Of a DNA stretch of 64,000 nucleotides, positions 8,032 through 18,300 are shown piece by piece. Position numbers and translations under genes: made by a program. The stretch lies in NCBI GenBank assembly GCA_038326325.1, contig JBBQJW010000002.1:178778-242777 (forward strand), in the 5' to 3' direction. Within the stretch, counting starts at the first letter, position 1. Each line of letters starts with the position of its first letter. The notes beneath the pieces were generated by a model. The model saw only the letters and a program-made list of their open reading frames with translations. It did not search any database and was not told the DNA's origin. The stretch comes from UBA10324 sp038326325 (lineage in GTDB: Bacteria; Bacteroidota; Bacteroidia; Chitinophagales; UBA10324).

Positions 8032-9774
8032 TCACAAACTATCCGGCAAAGCCATCACTGCATTTCGTGTTCCTTCATCAACTGTAATTGAATGCTCGTC
8101 CATATGTTTTATTTGAGCAAGCGCATCCCTTTTATTTTTTGTATCCAGATAAGCTTTTAATAAATTATTGTTTACTGTTCTGTCGGCAGGCAATATCTCG
8201 AGTGCTTTTTTCAGATTCGCTATCATGGCGGGCATATCATTTTCCTTATAAGCAATATACCCAAGGTCAAAATAATTTTCACTGAAAGTAGGAGAAACCT
8301 TAATCTCTTCGTTTAATAATTTTTTCGCTGTCTTATAGTCGCCCTGCTTCTCATAAATCAACTTGGCAAGAAAATATCGCGTATACATCTGTGTCGAATC
8401 CAATTCAAAAGCTTTCTTAAAATACTTTATGGCCTCATCTTCTTTTGATTTATAAACCAATCTAACCCCCAGCATTTTAGTAGCATAAGCCGAACTCGGT
8501 GAATCCTGTACTGCCTTGGTATAAAAAGAAATTTCATCATTAAAATATCCCATATAGTTAATGGTCATAATTGAAAAAAGAATAAGCAATGCACCATACA
8601 AATATTTCGATGCATTAGAAAATAGTCTTAATAAAACAGGAAGTGCCTCTCGTGTAACTAATAACATTCCAATCAACGGAATATAAAGCCGGTGTTCATA
8701 CAACGCATCATTAATTTTTTTCGGAACGAAGAAGAACGGAAAGATGAAAAGTATAAACCAACCCAACCCAAACAATATCATTTTCATATTTCGGTTTTTA
8801 TTGAGCGCAATAAGTATTAATAATCCGAGAATTGAAATAATTCCGAACAGATAAGTTGTATCTGCAATCATAGGGAACACGGTGAGATTAAAAGGAAGAA
8901 ACAGTTTACCGATATATTGAACCAATCCCGGAATGCGTTCAAGCGCTACACTGACTGTTACACTTAACGACTGGTCGGCTTGTTTCGGATCTATCACCCT
9001 GCTTCGTAAAGCATACCATAGAATTAATTCAAATATCCAGAAAGAATAAAGAATAAGAAATTCCTTTTTGAATAAATCTTTCCGATTAAAAACAATCAGA
9101 TAAAGAATAGTTGCGATTGGAATAAAAACAGCCGTCTCTTTTGTAAACAAGGCCAAAAGCAAAAAAAACAATTGCCAGAAAAGATGTTTCCCCTTTTTTG
9201 TTTCAATATATTTTATGAAGTGCAGAAAATAAGAGAGCACAAAAACCGAAAGCATTAAATCATTTCTGCCCGGTATCCACGCAACCGCCATTGTTAAAAC
9301 CGGATGAACTGCATAAACAGCCGACCAAATTAATGCCGCGGTTTTACTGAACGAAAACTTTTGCAATACTTTAAACAAGAGTGTTACACTAACAATGTGT
9401 AAAATAATTTCAACAAAATGTGCAAGTCGTAAAGCATTGTTGTAAAAATTATCTTGCGAAAACAGAAAGAGAAACTGCCGTTCTAAAATGAAAGTGATTC
9501 TGAATAGCGGTCGGTAATAAATATCCTTTTCCATAAACAAACCACTTGAGAATGCTTTAAAAATATTGGAGAAGTGTTCGTTCTCAGGCCCCTTGTCAAG
9601 CATGAAAACAGTATCATCCAGATAAGTATAACTCAATGAAAGACTGCGGACATAAACAATAAAAATCAATATTGAAAGAAGTGTTACAGCATACTTTGTG
9701 TACCACGGTTCATTAAAATCTATTTGCTTATAAGGTTTTTTCTTTACTGACTCAGCAACTTGTTTTTTACTCAC
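8032..9774 (-). CDS. Multi-pass membrane protein with C-terminal TPR repeats (GT-C/TMTC-like)
   Basis: 580 residues. About ten transmembrane helices span residues 25-420, then TPR repeats fill 430-570 (for example EDEAIKYFKKAFELDST and GDYKTAKKLLNEEIKVSP). The first external loop carries YTYLDDTVFMLDKG, and YRPLFR and WIPGRNDLML follow. An acidic pair after the first helix is usual in GT-C glycosyltransferases such as PMT and TMTC proteins, which also combine a membrane part with TPRs. Glycosyl transfer from a lipid-linked sugar is therefore a reasonable inference, not a demonstrated one. It stands 24 bp before purB on the minus-strand map, downstream of it in transcription. Confidence 0.75.
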   Translation of the reverse strand: MSKKQVAESVKKKPYKQIDFNEPWYTKYAVTLLSILIFIVYVRSLSLSYTYLDDTVFMLDKGPENEHFSNIFKAFSSGLFMEKDIYYRPLFRITFILERQFLFLFSQDNFYNNALRLAHFVEIILHIVSVTLLFKVLQKFSFSKTAALIWSAVYAVHPVLTMAVAWIPGRNDLMLSVFVLSYFLHFIKYIETKKGKHLFWQLFFLLLALFTKETAVFIPIATILYLIVFNRKDLFKKEFLILYSFWIFELILWYALRSRVIDPKQADQSLSVTVSVALERIPGLVQYIGKLFLPFNLTVFPMIADTTYLFGIISILGLLILIALNKNRNMKMILFGLGWFILFIFPFFFVPKKINDALYEHRLYIPLIGMLLVTREALPVLLRLFSNASKYLYGALLILFSIMTINYMGYFNDEISFYTKAVQDSPSSAYATKMLGVRLVYKSKEDEAIKYFKKAFELDSTQMYTRYFLAKLIYEKQGDYKTAKKLLNEEIKVSPTFSENYFDLGYIAYKENDMPAMIANLKKALEILPADRTVNNNLLKAYLDTKNKRDALAQIKHMDEHSITVDEGTRNAVMALPDSL

Positions 9775-9798
9775 AGATAAAATGTTTGACAGTACTAA

Positions 9799-11154
9799 TT
9801 AATTTGAAAATTTACCGTAGTAATTAAATGGAGTGATGGCCATCAGTTTTTCTCTCACAGCTTCTGTTACATCAAGTGATTGTATGAACGAATGAATTTC
9901 CTTCCGGGTGATATGCTCGCCCTTGCGGGTGAGTTCTTTTAACTTTTCATACGGCTCAGGAAATAGTTCACTTCTTAAAATTGTTTGAATTGCTTCTGCA
10001 ACAACTGCCCAGTTATTTTCTAAGTCGGCATCAATTTTTTCTTTGTTCAATAAAAGTTTATTCAACCCTTTCTCAATTGACTTTAATGCAATGAGTGTAT
10101 GTGCAAACGGAACTCCGATATTTCGCAACACAGTGCTGTCAGTTAAATCGCGCTGCAATCTTGAGATAGGAAGTTTAGCTGCAAAATGTTCAAACAATGC
10201 ATTCGCTACTCCTAGATTTCCTTCAGCATTTTCAAAATCAATCGGGTTTACTTTATGCGGCATTGCTGATGAGCCAACTTCACCTTTCTTAATCTGCTGC
10301 TTAAAATAATCTAATGAAACATAACTCCACATATCTCGGCACAGGTCGAGCAGAATTGTATTTATTCTTTTCAGTGCATCAAACTGTGCGGCCATGTTGT
10401 CGTAATGCTCAATCTGAGTAGTAGGATAGGAGCGATGCAATCCGAGTGTAACAGTCACAAATCTGTGTGCCCACTCATGCCAGTCCGTTTTAGAATATGA
10501 AACAAAATGTGCATTCATGTTTCCTGTTGCGCCACCGAATTTCGCACTGTGCTTAATAGCCACTAACTGATCTTTCTGTTCAATCAATCGGTTAACAAAA
10601 ACATACAATTCTTTTCCAAGTAGTGTTGGTGTTGCAGGTTGCCCGTGAGTGCGCGCAAGCATTACTATATCTTTCCATTCATCACTTCTTTTTTTCAGCA
10701 ATTCAATAATACCAGCGAGCGTCGGAATCATTGTTTGTTGCAATGCTTCTTTTATTGAAAGTGGAACAGCAGTGTTATTTATATCCTGACTTGTTAATCC
10801 GAAATGAATAAACTCTTTGTACTCACTTAGATTTAATTTATCGAAATGATTCTTTAAAAAATATTCAACCGCCTTCACATCATGGTTAGTTGTTTTCTCA
10901 ATTTCTTTTATTGCAGTTGCATCTGCTTCTGACAAGTTCCTGTAAATATTCCTGAGTGCTTCAAACTGTTTTTCGTCAATAGAAGAAAGCTGCGGCAATG
11001 GTATTTCGCGAAGCGCAATAAAATATTCAACTTCCACAAAAACGCGATAACGAATAAGGGCATACTCGCTGAAATAATTAGATAATGATTCTGTCTGACG
11101 AAAATATCTTCCGTCGACAGGCGAGATAGCAGTTAGATTGTTTAATGTTGGCAT
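9799..11154 (-). CDS. purB: Adenylosuccinate lyase
   Basis: 451 residues. The fumarase/aspartase superfamily signature GSSAMPHKVNPIDFENAEGN contains the catalytic serine loop. SQDINNTA and ARTHGQPATPT supply the other active-site pieces, the latter with the general-acid His. PurB removes fumarate from SAICAR and adenylosuccinate in purine synthesis. Length and motifs match the long PurB branch of E. coli type. Upstream, 11155-11448 contains no gene I can support. Confidence 0.95.
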   Translation of the reverse strand: MPTLNNLTAISPVDGRYFRQTESLSNYFSEYALIRYRVFVEVEYFIALREIPLPQLSSIDEKQFEALRNIYRNLSEADATAIKEIEKTTNHDVKAVEYFLKNHFDKLNLSEYKEFIHFGLTSQDINNTAVPLSIKEALQQTMIPTLAGIIELLKKRSDEWKDIVMLARTHGQPATPTLLGKELYVFVNRLIEQKDQLVAIKHSAKFGGATGNMNAHFVSYSKTDWHEWAHRFVTVTLGLHRSYPTTQIEHYDNMAAQFDALKRINTILLDLCRDMWSYVSLDYFKQQIKKGEVGSSAMPHKVNPIDFENAEGNLGVANALFEHFAAKLPISRLQRDLTDSTVLRNIGVPFAHTLIALKSIEKGLNKLLLNKEKIDADLENNWAVVAEAIQTILRSELFPEPYEKLKELTRKGEHITRKEIHSFIQSLDVTEAVREKLMAITPFNYYGKFSN

Positions 11155-11448
11155 TAATGGGTTTTAAATTGTCGCGACTAAAATAACAGTTGAAATTTAA
11201 GTATCTTAAATTCATAACACCAATTACTGTTTAATACATTTTTTTTAAAGAATCTGATTCTACCGTTAAATTCAATTGCATGAAAAACAAACCGCACATT
11301 ATCCTCAATGGTAAATTCATTTTTCTTTCTGCACTGCTGCCTTTATCATCAAAAAAATAAAAATTCATTCATCAGAACCGATGTGTAATCAATCAAAACA
11401 CTAAATCTGAAAATTTTCCGTTATTCGCTAAAGTAAAATTCCAGCGTA

Positions 11449-11949
11449 TTGAAAATTAAGTTTTTAGTTCTGTTTGTGTTTGCGGCGCAACTGTTACACG
11501 CGCAGAACTATTCGTTTCCCATGCTTAACGAGGTAATGATTTATAAAGTCAATCATGCCATCTACTGGGATTACCACGATGCCAATTACTGGGACGAAGG
11601 CGAGCAGAGTGTTTGTGTAGGCAAAGTTTTTTCGCTTCGTGCTATCGGCTGTGATTCGCTATGGATGCGGAACCCGAACCGCATTTATGAAAAAACTGAT
11701 TCGGTAGTTTTAAAAATTGCTGATGATGTATATAACAAATTCCATTTTATAAGTTTCGAAATGATTTACATTCCATCCACCGGCGAACCTGTAACAGTTC
11801 AGAACACAGGCAATGCCTTTAACGAAGAGTCGTTAAAAGCAATTAACAATTTTAAACCCGGCGATTACATTGTGCTGCGCAAAGTGTATGTGGCCGACAA
11901 TAAACTCGGACTTATAAGATCGATGAATTCGGTTATCATGAAATTCTGA
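11449..11949 (+). CDS. Secreted protein, possibly related to the GldM C-terminal domain
   Basis: 166 residues from a TTG start, with a signal peptide KIKFLVLFVFAAQLLHAQ. The end, LKAINNFKPGDYIVLRKVYV followed by a short strand, looks like the last domain of GldM, the T9SS motor protein, which ends in a similar 'LKxLKPGxxIxFxxIxA' pattern. It lacks the GldM membrane helix and earlier domains, so it is at most a stand-alone relative. The likeness is from memory of the family and needs a profile search. No partner gene is evident. Confidence 0.6.
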   Translation: MKIKFLVLFVFAAQLLHAQNYSFPMLNEVMIYKVNHAIYWDYHDANYWDEGEQSVCVGKVFSLRAIGCDSLWMRNPNRIYEKTDSVVLKIADDVYNKFHFISFEMIYIPSTGEPVTVQNTGNAFNEESLKAINNFKPGDYIVLRKVYVADNKLGLIRSMNSVIMKF

Positions 11950-12023
11950 TTTCCTGAAATCAAAAATCAAGGGCTTTTGATGGCCATGTATCCTATTTAT
12001 ATTTAAAACCGTAGGAGGGAAGC

Positions 12024-12236
12024 ATGAAAAGGATGGCAGTCATACTTTTATTATCTTTTGTTGCTTTTAGCTCGTGTACTAAAACATATACCTGCAATTG
12101 CAAAGGCATGACCAAGAGCGATATTATTTTTACTACAACTGTTACAGGTAAAAACGCCAACGATGCGCAAAGCGAATGTTTGGGTTACGAAACTACAACA
12201 ACTGTTTGCATACTAAGTGAACAACCGAAAAGGTAA
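12024..12236 (+). CDS. Small lipoprotein, function unknown
   Basis: 70 residues starting MKRMAVILLLSFVAFSSCTK. The hydrophobic stretch ends in a lipobox (FSSC), so it is probably lipidated at Cys18. The short mature part has three more cysteines at YTCNCKG and SECLGYE and one in TVCIL. Preceding GGAGGGAAGC before the ATG is an unusually strong ribosome binding site for this phylum. Such small cysteine-containing lipoproteins are frequent in Bacteroidota; no role is known to me. Confidence 0.7.
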   Translation: MKRMAVILLLSFVAFSSCTKTYTCNCKGMTKSDIIFTTTVTGKNANDAQSECLGYETTTTVCILSEQPKR

Positions 12237-12238
12237 AG

Positions 12239-12266
12239 ACTGTTACAGCAGAATATTTGTAACAGT
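12239..12266. other. Hairpin made by two inverted TGTWACA motif copies
   Basis: ACTGTTACA (12239-12247) and TGTAACAGT (12258-12266) are exact inverse complements separated by 10 nt. The 9 bp stem begins 2 bp after the lipoprotein stop codon. No T-run follows, so it is not a standard terminator. Confidence 0.6.
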
Positions 12267-12301
12267 ATCATCAAATCAACAAATTATCAAATTACCAAAT
12301 C

Positions 12302-12961
12302 TCAATTCCAGCGTCCACCCGACGAAAATACTTTTTTATAATACGGGTCGTCGAGACTGCTGATTGTTACACCATACTTTACACTTGCATGAACGAACAT
12401 ATTATTGGTAAGATATAAACCTACATGCGATATCTGCCCGTGTTTAATTCTAAAAAAAACCAAATCGCCCTGAACCAGATTTTCTTTTTTCACTCTCTCG
12501 GTTTCAGCATACATTGATTTTGAACCCCGTGTAAGTTGTTTGTTATATACAGTTGTTAAAACAGTGCAGACAAAACCACTGCAATCAATCCCATTCTTTG
12601 TGTTACCGGCATATTTATATGGGACATTCCACCATTCGTCAATCACCTCAAACAGCTTTTCGTTTTTTAAATCAGTAGCTGTTACACCTAAAATATCCGC
12701 GTATTTTTTCATCAAAGTAGAAGTGTAAACATTCTCATTATGGTTAACAGAGAGTTTAACATTTTCCTTTTCAGAAGAAAGAGCTGTTGGGCTTTTGGTT
12801 GAAAGTTTTTCGATTGGTGTTTTATTGCGCGGAACTGTTACAGTATTGGTCGCAACGATTTTAGAAGAAGTGCTGCACGATTGCAATTGCATTGAAACAA
12901 ATGCAAGCATCAAAAAAGAGAAAGAAGAATTAAGAAAGAATTTTTTTGAATGCATTGGCAA
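12302..12961 (-). CDS. NlpC/P60 (C40) family lipoprotein peptidase
   Basis: 219 residues. The N-terminus has a lipoprotein signal ending LQSC (Cys29). The C40 catalytic domain occupies residues 110-219: KNGIDCSGF with the nucleophile Cys127, GQISHVGLYL with His179, and FVHASV with a further His. This family cleaves D-glutamyl-meso-diaminopimelate bonds in cell-wall peptides. The lipid anchor places it in the periplasm. Its start overlaps the end of the upstream NAD(P)HX repair gene by about 30 bp, so the two are probably translated from one mRNA. A second start at residue 3 would also preserve the signal. Confidence 0.88.
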   Translation of the reverse strand: MPMHSKKFFLNSSFSFLMLAFVSMQLQSCSTSSKIVATNTVTVPRNKTPIEKLSTKSPTALSSEKENVKLSVNHNENVYTSTLMKKYADILGVTATDLKNEKLFEVIDEWWNVPYKYAGNTKNGIDCSGFVCTVLTTVYNKQLTRGSKSMYAETERVKKENLVQGDLVFFRIKHGQISHVGLYLTNNMFVHASVKYGVTISSLDDPYYKKVFSSGGRWN

Positions 12962-14432
12962 TGTTATTCAGCTGGTCGCTGGCGGTGATGTTATAGTTGG
13001 TTTTGTTTTTTAGAGCAAGATTTCCTGCAAGCCCGTGCAAATATACACCCATGATAGCGGCTTGTTCCGATGTGTAACCCTGCGCCAGAAAAGCCGAAAT
13101 AATTCCGGTGAGCACATCGCCGCTTCCGCCTTTCGCCATTCCCGGATTTCCTGTTGGATTAAAATAAATTTTTCCTTCAGGGGTTGCGATACATGTGTAA
13201 GCACCTTTCAAAACAATAATCATTTTATGTTTTGCTGAAAGTTCTTTCAGATTTTCGATGCGCACAAATGGATTAAGGAATTTCCCGAACAACCGTTCAA
13301 ACTCTTTCGGGTGCGGTGTGAGAATAGAATTCATAGGCACATATTCCAACCAACCTTTATTGAGCGATAAAATATTTATTGCATCAGCATCAATCACCAT
13401 CGGTTTTCTGTAACGGCTCAAAAGATTTATAAATGCCTGTTGCGTTAGTGTCTCAATCCCGATTCCTGAACCAATACCAATAGTAGAATAGGTTTCTACC
13501 GAAGGAATTTTAGTGACCATGTTTTCGTGCTCATCCAATGTGAGCATTACATCAGGCAATCCGGTTTGTAAAATATTATTTCCGATTCGCGGAATGTGTG
13601 CAGTCACTAATCCTGCTCCCGATTTTAAACATGCTGTGGCGCAAAGCAGAGCAGCGCCCATTTTTCCGGCTCCTCCTGCAACAATCAGTGCGTGACCGAA
13701 TGTTCCTTTGTGATCGAATTTTTTCCGCGGGCGAATAATTTTTCGCACATCTTTTTCCTGTAACAGATATTGTGAAGTCTGAACTTCAGAAATGAAAGAT
13801 TGATTCAACCCGATGTTCAGTGTTTTCCAATCACCAACATATTCGTAATTCTCTGCGAAGAAGAAACCCAACTTCGGCAATTCAAAAGTGTAAGTGAAAT
13901 CAGCCTGTATTGCTGCCCCTGTTACAGGTGAATCGGCAAACATACCCGAGGGAATATCAACAGCAACTGTAACAGATTTGTGTTCGTTAATATATTTCAC
14001 TAATGCTTCAGCTATTCCGGCAAGTGGTCTTGTTAATCCGGTTCCGAACAACGCATCAATCACAATATCTCTTTGTTGAATAGGAGGGAAGTTCGCATCA
14101 GTGATATAGTGTAACGGAATTTTATTTTTCTTCTTCAGTCTTTCTTCATTCAAAATAAAATCGTCCGAAAAAGAAAAATCACTTTGCAGAATATAAACCT
14201 GAACTTCATAATTCCGTTTTGAAAGCAACCGCGCAATGGCTAAACCATCGCCACCATTATTTCTGGGACCGCAAAATATTTTTACAGGTTTCGAATCAGA
14301 AAAACTGTTGCAGTATTGTTTCGTGAATGCCTTTGCGGCGCGCCCCATCAAATCAATACTGCTGATAGGTTCGTGTTCAATAGTAAATTTATCTGCTTCG
14401 CGAATTTGTGCCGCGCTCAATATTTTTTTCAC
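12930..14432 (-). CDS. nnr: Bifunctional NAD(P)HX epimerase / ADP-dependent dehydratase
   Basis: 500 residues fusing two domains. The N-terminal YjeF epimerase half (1-210) shows CGPRNNGGDGLAIAR and VDIPSGM. The C-terminal dehydratase half (225-500) shows DHKGTFGHALIVAGGAGKMGAALL, VIDADA, and the signature NPTGNPGMAKGGSGDVLTGI. The enzyme repairs hydrated NADH and NADPH. The fused form is common in bacteria. It overlaps C40 peptidase genes at both ends (4 bp upstream, about 30 bp downstream), making a tightly packed three-gene unit although the functions differ. Confidence 0.95.
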   Translation of the reverse strand: MKKILSAAQIREADKFTIEHEPISSIDLMGRAAKAFTKQYCNSFSDSKPVKIFCGPRNNGGDGLAIARLLSKRNYEVQVYILQSDFSFSDDFILNEERLKKKNKIPLHYITDANFPPIQQRDIVIDALFGTGLTRPLAGIAEALVKYINEHKSVTVAVDIPSGMFADSPVTGAAIQADFTYTFELPKLGFFFAENYEYVGDWKTLNIGLNQSFISEVQTSQYLLQEKDVRKIIRPRKKFDHKGTFGHALIVAGGAGKMGAALLCATACLKSGAGLVTAHIPRIGNNILQTGLPDVMLTLDEHENMVTKIPSVETYSTIGIGSGIGIETLTQQAFINLLSRYRKPMVIDADAINILSLNKGWLEYVPMNSILTPHPKEFERLFGKFLNPFVRIENLKELSAKHKMIIVLKGAYTCIATPEGKIYFNPTGNPGMAKGGSGDVLTGIISAFLAQGYTSEQAAIMGVYLHGLAGNLALKNKTNYNITASDQLNNIANAFKKILS

Positions 14433-15202
14433 AGAATCCGTTTTATAAACCGAAGTTGATGCGAGTAAGATTTTTTCTCCTTGTTATAAATTCCGTAATG
14501 ATCCAAAACATCAATGCGCACACGACCGCTTGCATGTATGATTCGATTTTTACTGAGCACAATCCCGACATGAATAATTTTTCCTTCATCGTTTTTAAAG
14601 AATGCTAAATCTCCGGTTCGTGCTTCATCAACAAAATTGACAAGCAATCCCTGATCCGCCTGCTGATATGCATCGCGGCGCAGACGAGCACCAAGCATTT
14701 TAAAAACCACTTGCGTGAACCCGCTGCAATCAATTCCCCAGATGCTTCTTCCTCCCCACAGATAAGGGGCGTTCAGATATTTTGTCGCGAGTTCTTCAAT
14801 AGCAGTTTCGGTATGTTCAAGTGAAGAAGTGCTCAATGCATTTCCATCAAACGAAAATTCATCCGCACCTAATTTGAATTTATTTTTTTTGAATTGTGGT
14901 AATGATGAACCGAGCGTTATCACCTGTTTCCCTAATGAAGAATTGACTGTTACAGCTAAGTCGTTGCAGAAAAAAATGTTTTTATCTTCTTCATCAATAT
15001 CTGAAAATGTTGCCGGATGAATTGATGAAGCATCTATCCATCCGATATAACTATCCCAATGCAATTGCACTTTCACCCACTTGGGTTGAGCATCTAAAAT
15101 TTCAAAACCTTCACCGAACAATAACTGCGAAACGATCTCTGATTTATCAGAGGGTTCACTATGTACAGGTACTAAAGCAAGAGGACAAATTCCAAATGAC
15201 AC
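14429..15202 (-). CDS. C40 peptidase with N-terminal SH3-like domain
   Basis: 257 residues without a signal peptide. Residues 1-65 form a bacterial SH3-like domain (VPVHSEPSDKSEIVSQLLFG, then WVKVQLHWDSYIGWI). The NlpC/P60 domain occupies 135-257, with WGGRSIWGIDCSGFTQ carrying Cys159, HVGIVL with His211 and IIHASG with His223. Such proteins resemble YkfC-like gamma-D-Glu-diamino acid peptidases that act on recycled murein peptides in the cytoplasm, which would fit the missing signal. Its stop overlaps the nnr start by 4 bp (ATGA), so translation is probably coupled. Confidence 0.9.
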   Translation of the reverse strand: MSFGICPLALVPVHSEPSDKSEIVSQLLFGEGFEILDAQPKWVKVQLHWDSYIGWIDASSIHPATFSDIDEEDKNIFFCNDLAVTVNSSLGKQVITLGSSLPQFKKNKFKLGADEFSFDGNALSTSSLEHTETAIEELATKYLNAPYLWGGRSIWGIDCSGFTQVVFKMLGARLRRDAYQQADQGLLVNFVDEARTGDLAFFKNDEGKIIHVGIVLSKNRIIHASGRVRIDVLDHYGIYNKEKKSYSHQLRFIKRIL

Positions 15203-15387
15203 AATCTTTATATTTTAGTGCGAAGATAACTGAGAATAAAAAACCTGTTCTTTCGTTCTGTAACGGTTATACACTAACTTGCGCCGATAATTGATTGCGT
15301 AATACAATAAATTCTTTGTTGACAATTTATGAAAATAGATTTTTTAGTAAATGCAGATAGAGTAATTTTAATTTTGAAATAGTTTAG

Positions 15388-18300
15388 ATGAGAAAACTTT
15401 TACAACTCACTTTTATTATTCTTCTTTTTTCCTGCAGCAAAATATTTGCTCAGCAAGCTAATTTTACCTATGCTTCAACTCCATCGGGTTCCGCTTATTG
15501 CGAGGGTGTAACAGTTATTTTTACTTCAACATCAACTGGCGCAACAAGCTGGCATTGGAATTTTGGACCAAATGCAATTCCTGATACATCTAATCAACAA
15601 TTTCCGGGAATAGTAAATTTTCCAACTTGCACATTTCCGCCAGGTACTAATAATGTTACATTAACAATAAATGGCGGGGGTAGTGCTAATTTAATTAAAA
15701 CAATAAATGTCCCTATTTATTGTAATCCTACAGCTTGTTTCACTGTTCCTTTTCCGAATCAGTGTGCTAATACTCCATTTAATTTTAGTAGCAGTTGTTC
15801 AACAGTTGGAGGCGGCTCTTCTTCATTAAGTTATGTGTGGGATATGGGAAATGGACAACAATTGAACAGTGCCAACCCTTCTTATACTTATCCAGGAGCA
15901 GATACAGGATGTTTTACAGTTTCTTTAATTGTAACAAACAATCATGGCTGTACAGCATTTACTCAACAGCAACAGGCTGTTTGTATTGCCCCACCACCTG
16001 TTTTTCAAATTTCATATACCACCTCTACAACATGTCTTGCGTCATTGCCTGTAACATTTTGTGCGACTCCTGTTACAGGCGGAAACCCTCCGTATACATA
16101 TTCATGGAGTTTTCCAGGTGGAAATCCAACTACATCCAATACACCATGTCAAATAGTAAATTATACAACAGGAAGTTATAGTGTTACATGTGTTGTAACA
16201 GATGCAAGTGGTTGCTCCACTACTCAAACAATTTCTAACATTGTTAATGTCGGAAATAATTCTACTTCAATAATTCTGAGTCAAGATACCATTTGCATTG
16301 GGCAATGCGTGAATGTTTCTACTGCTCCAGCATCTTCTTATTCATGGCAAATATTTCCAAACACTTGTGTTACCCCAAATACTATTCAAACAACTCAAAC
16401 CGTTGATTATTGTTTTACTTGTCCCGGTACTTATATTGATTCTTTACATTCTGTTGTAAATGGTTGTCCGGTAAAAGCCGGTGCCACAATTCATGTTTTT
16501 GATAAACCGGTTGCCTGTATTAGCATAACAAGCAACCCACCATCGTGTTCATTTCCACAAACAGTTAATGTTAGTTATTGTGGTCCGCCAACTGTTCCGG
16601 GCTATCAGTATTTATGGAGCTTCCCTGGTGGTAATCCTTCATCATACATTGGTACAAGTGTAAATCCAAATCCACCAAATGGCGGAGCGGTTACTTATAA
16701 CTCATGCGGACATTTTTCAATTGCATTACATGTAATCGGATTTGCGGGATGCGATTCGTCTATTGCTTTGAATGATACAGTTAAAATTGATTGTCCTCAT
16801 GCCTGTTACACTATTTCACCTTTACCATTACCAGGACATTATTGTGCACCTTTAACTTTAAATTATAACGCTAGCTGTAGTACAGGTAATCCTACACAAT
16901 ATTTATGGTGTGTTACTCCTGTTTCGTCTCCACCCTGTACCACCTATTCTAATCTTGGACCTACCCCAACTCTTAGTTTTCCGACCGAAGGTTGTTACAA
17001 TGTGAAATTAAAAATTATAAATCAACAGGGGTGCCTGGATTCAACAACAAATTTATTTCCCGGTGGCCCTATTTGCGTAGGCAGTCAAATTACACCGTGT
17101 TTTACAGCAGACCCTGTTGTTACATGTGCTCCAGTACCGGTACAATTTACAAATTGCACTCTTGATTCAAATGGTATTGCTGGTGGACCGGGATTTACAC
17201 CTTGTACTATTTTCGAATGGAACTTCGGTGATGGGCCTGGTATTCAATCAACTGTATTTAGTCCACTGCACCTTTATACTGATACTGGTTTGTTTGATGT
17301 AATGCTTGTTGTAAATAATTGCGGTTGTCGCGATACTTTAATTTTGCTTAATTATATTACAGTCTATCCGCCGATTCCTTCTTTGCATTTCACCATTGAC
17401 TGTGCAACACCAAATATTGTTTTTTTTGATGCTTCAAATAGTGTTGGCGCAGATACATATACTTGGACTTTTCCAGGCGGGAATCCAAGTAGCTCTAACA
17501 GCCCAACGCCTACTGTAACATACCCAATGCCATTATCAAATGCTTCATATACAGCAAAAGTTAAAGTTTGTAATGCTGCTTCGGGATGTTGTGATTCATT
17601 AACTGTTACAGTATTAATTAGAAATTTACAATTACTTGCTAATATTGATACCTCAGTTTGCTATCCTGAAACTTCTGTTGTTGTAGATAGTTCTCTTGGT
17701 GCATTTTTTTATCAATGGACTTTTTTTGATTTGTGTAATAATAGTGTTCCATTGCCTGCCTTAACTAGCACTCTTCGAGGGTATTCTACTACTACAAACT
17801 ATGGAGCAATTACATGGCCGGGACCTGGCAGGTACCATGTTAAGTTAAGAATTCAGGATATTAATACTTGTCTTGATTCTGCTGAATGGAATGTATCAGT
17901 ACATGGACTTTATCCCGGATTCTGGGGTGCTCCATTAAGTGGATGTGCTCCTTTTAACACCACATTTCATGATACAACAAATGCGAATTGCGTTTCAATT
18001 CCTGTGTCATATAAATTAAATTTTGGAGATGGGATAAGTTCACCTTTTACTCCCGCAGGACAACCAATTATTCATACCTATGCAACAAATGGAAGTTACA
18101 CTGTTATAGAAACAGTCGTAGACCAATGGCAGTGCCAATCTGTTGATTCAACTGTCGCTTATGTAAATTCTCAAACCCCAACGGTTAATTTTAATGTTGC
18201 TGATTCTAGCATATGTTTAGGAACTCAAGAGTGTTTTAATAATAATACAACGGGAATAAACTTAAGTTATGTGTGGAATTTTGGAGATGGAGATACTTCA

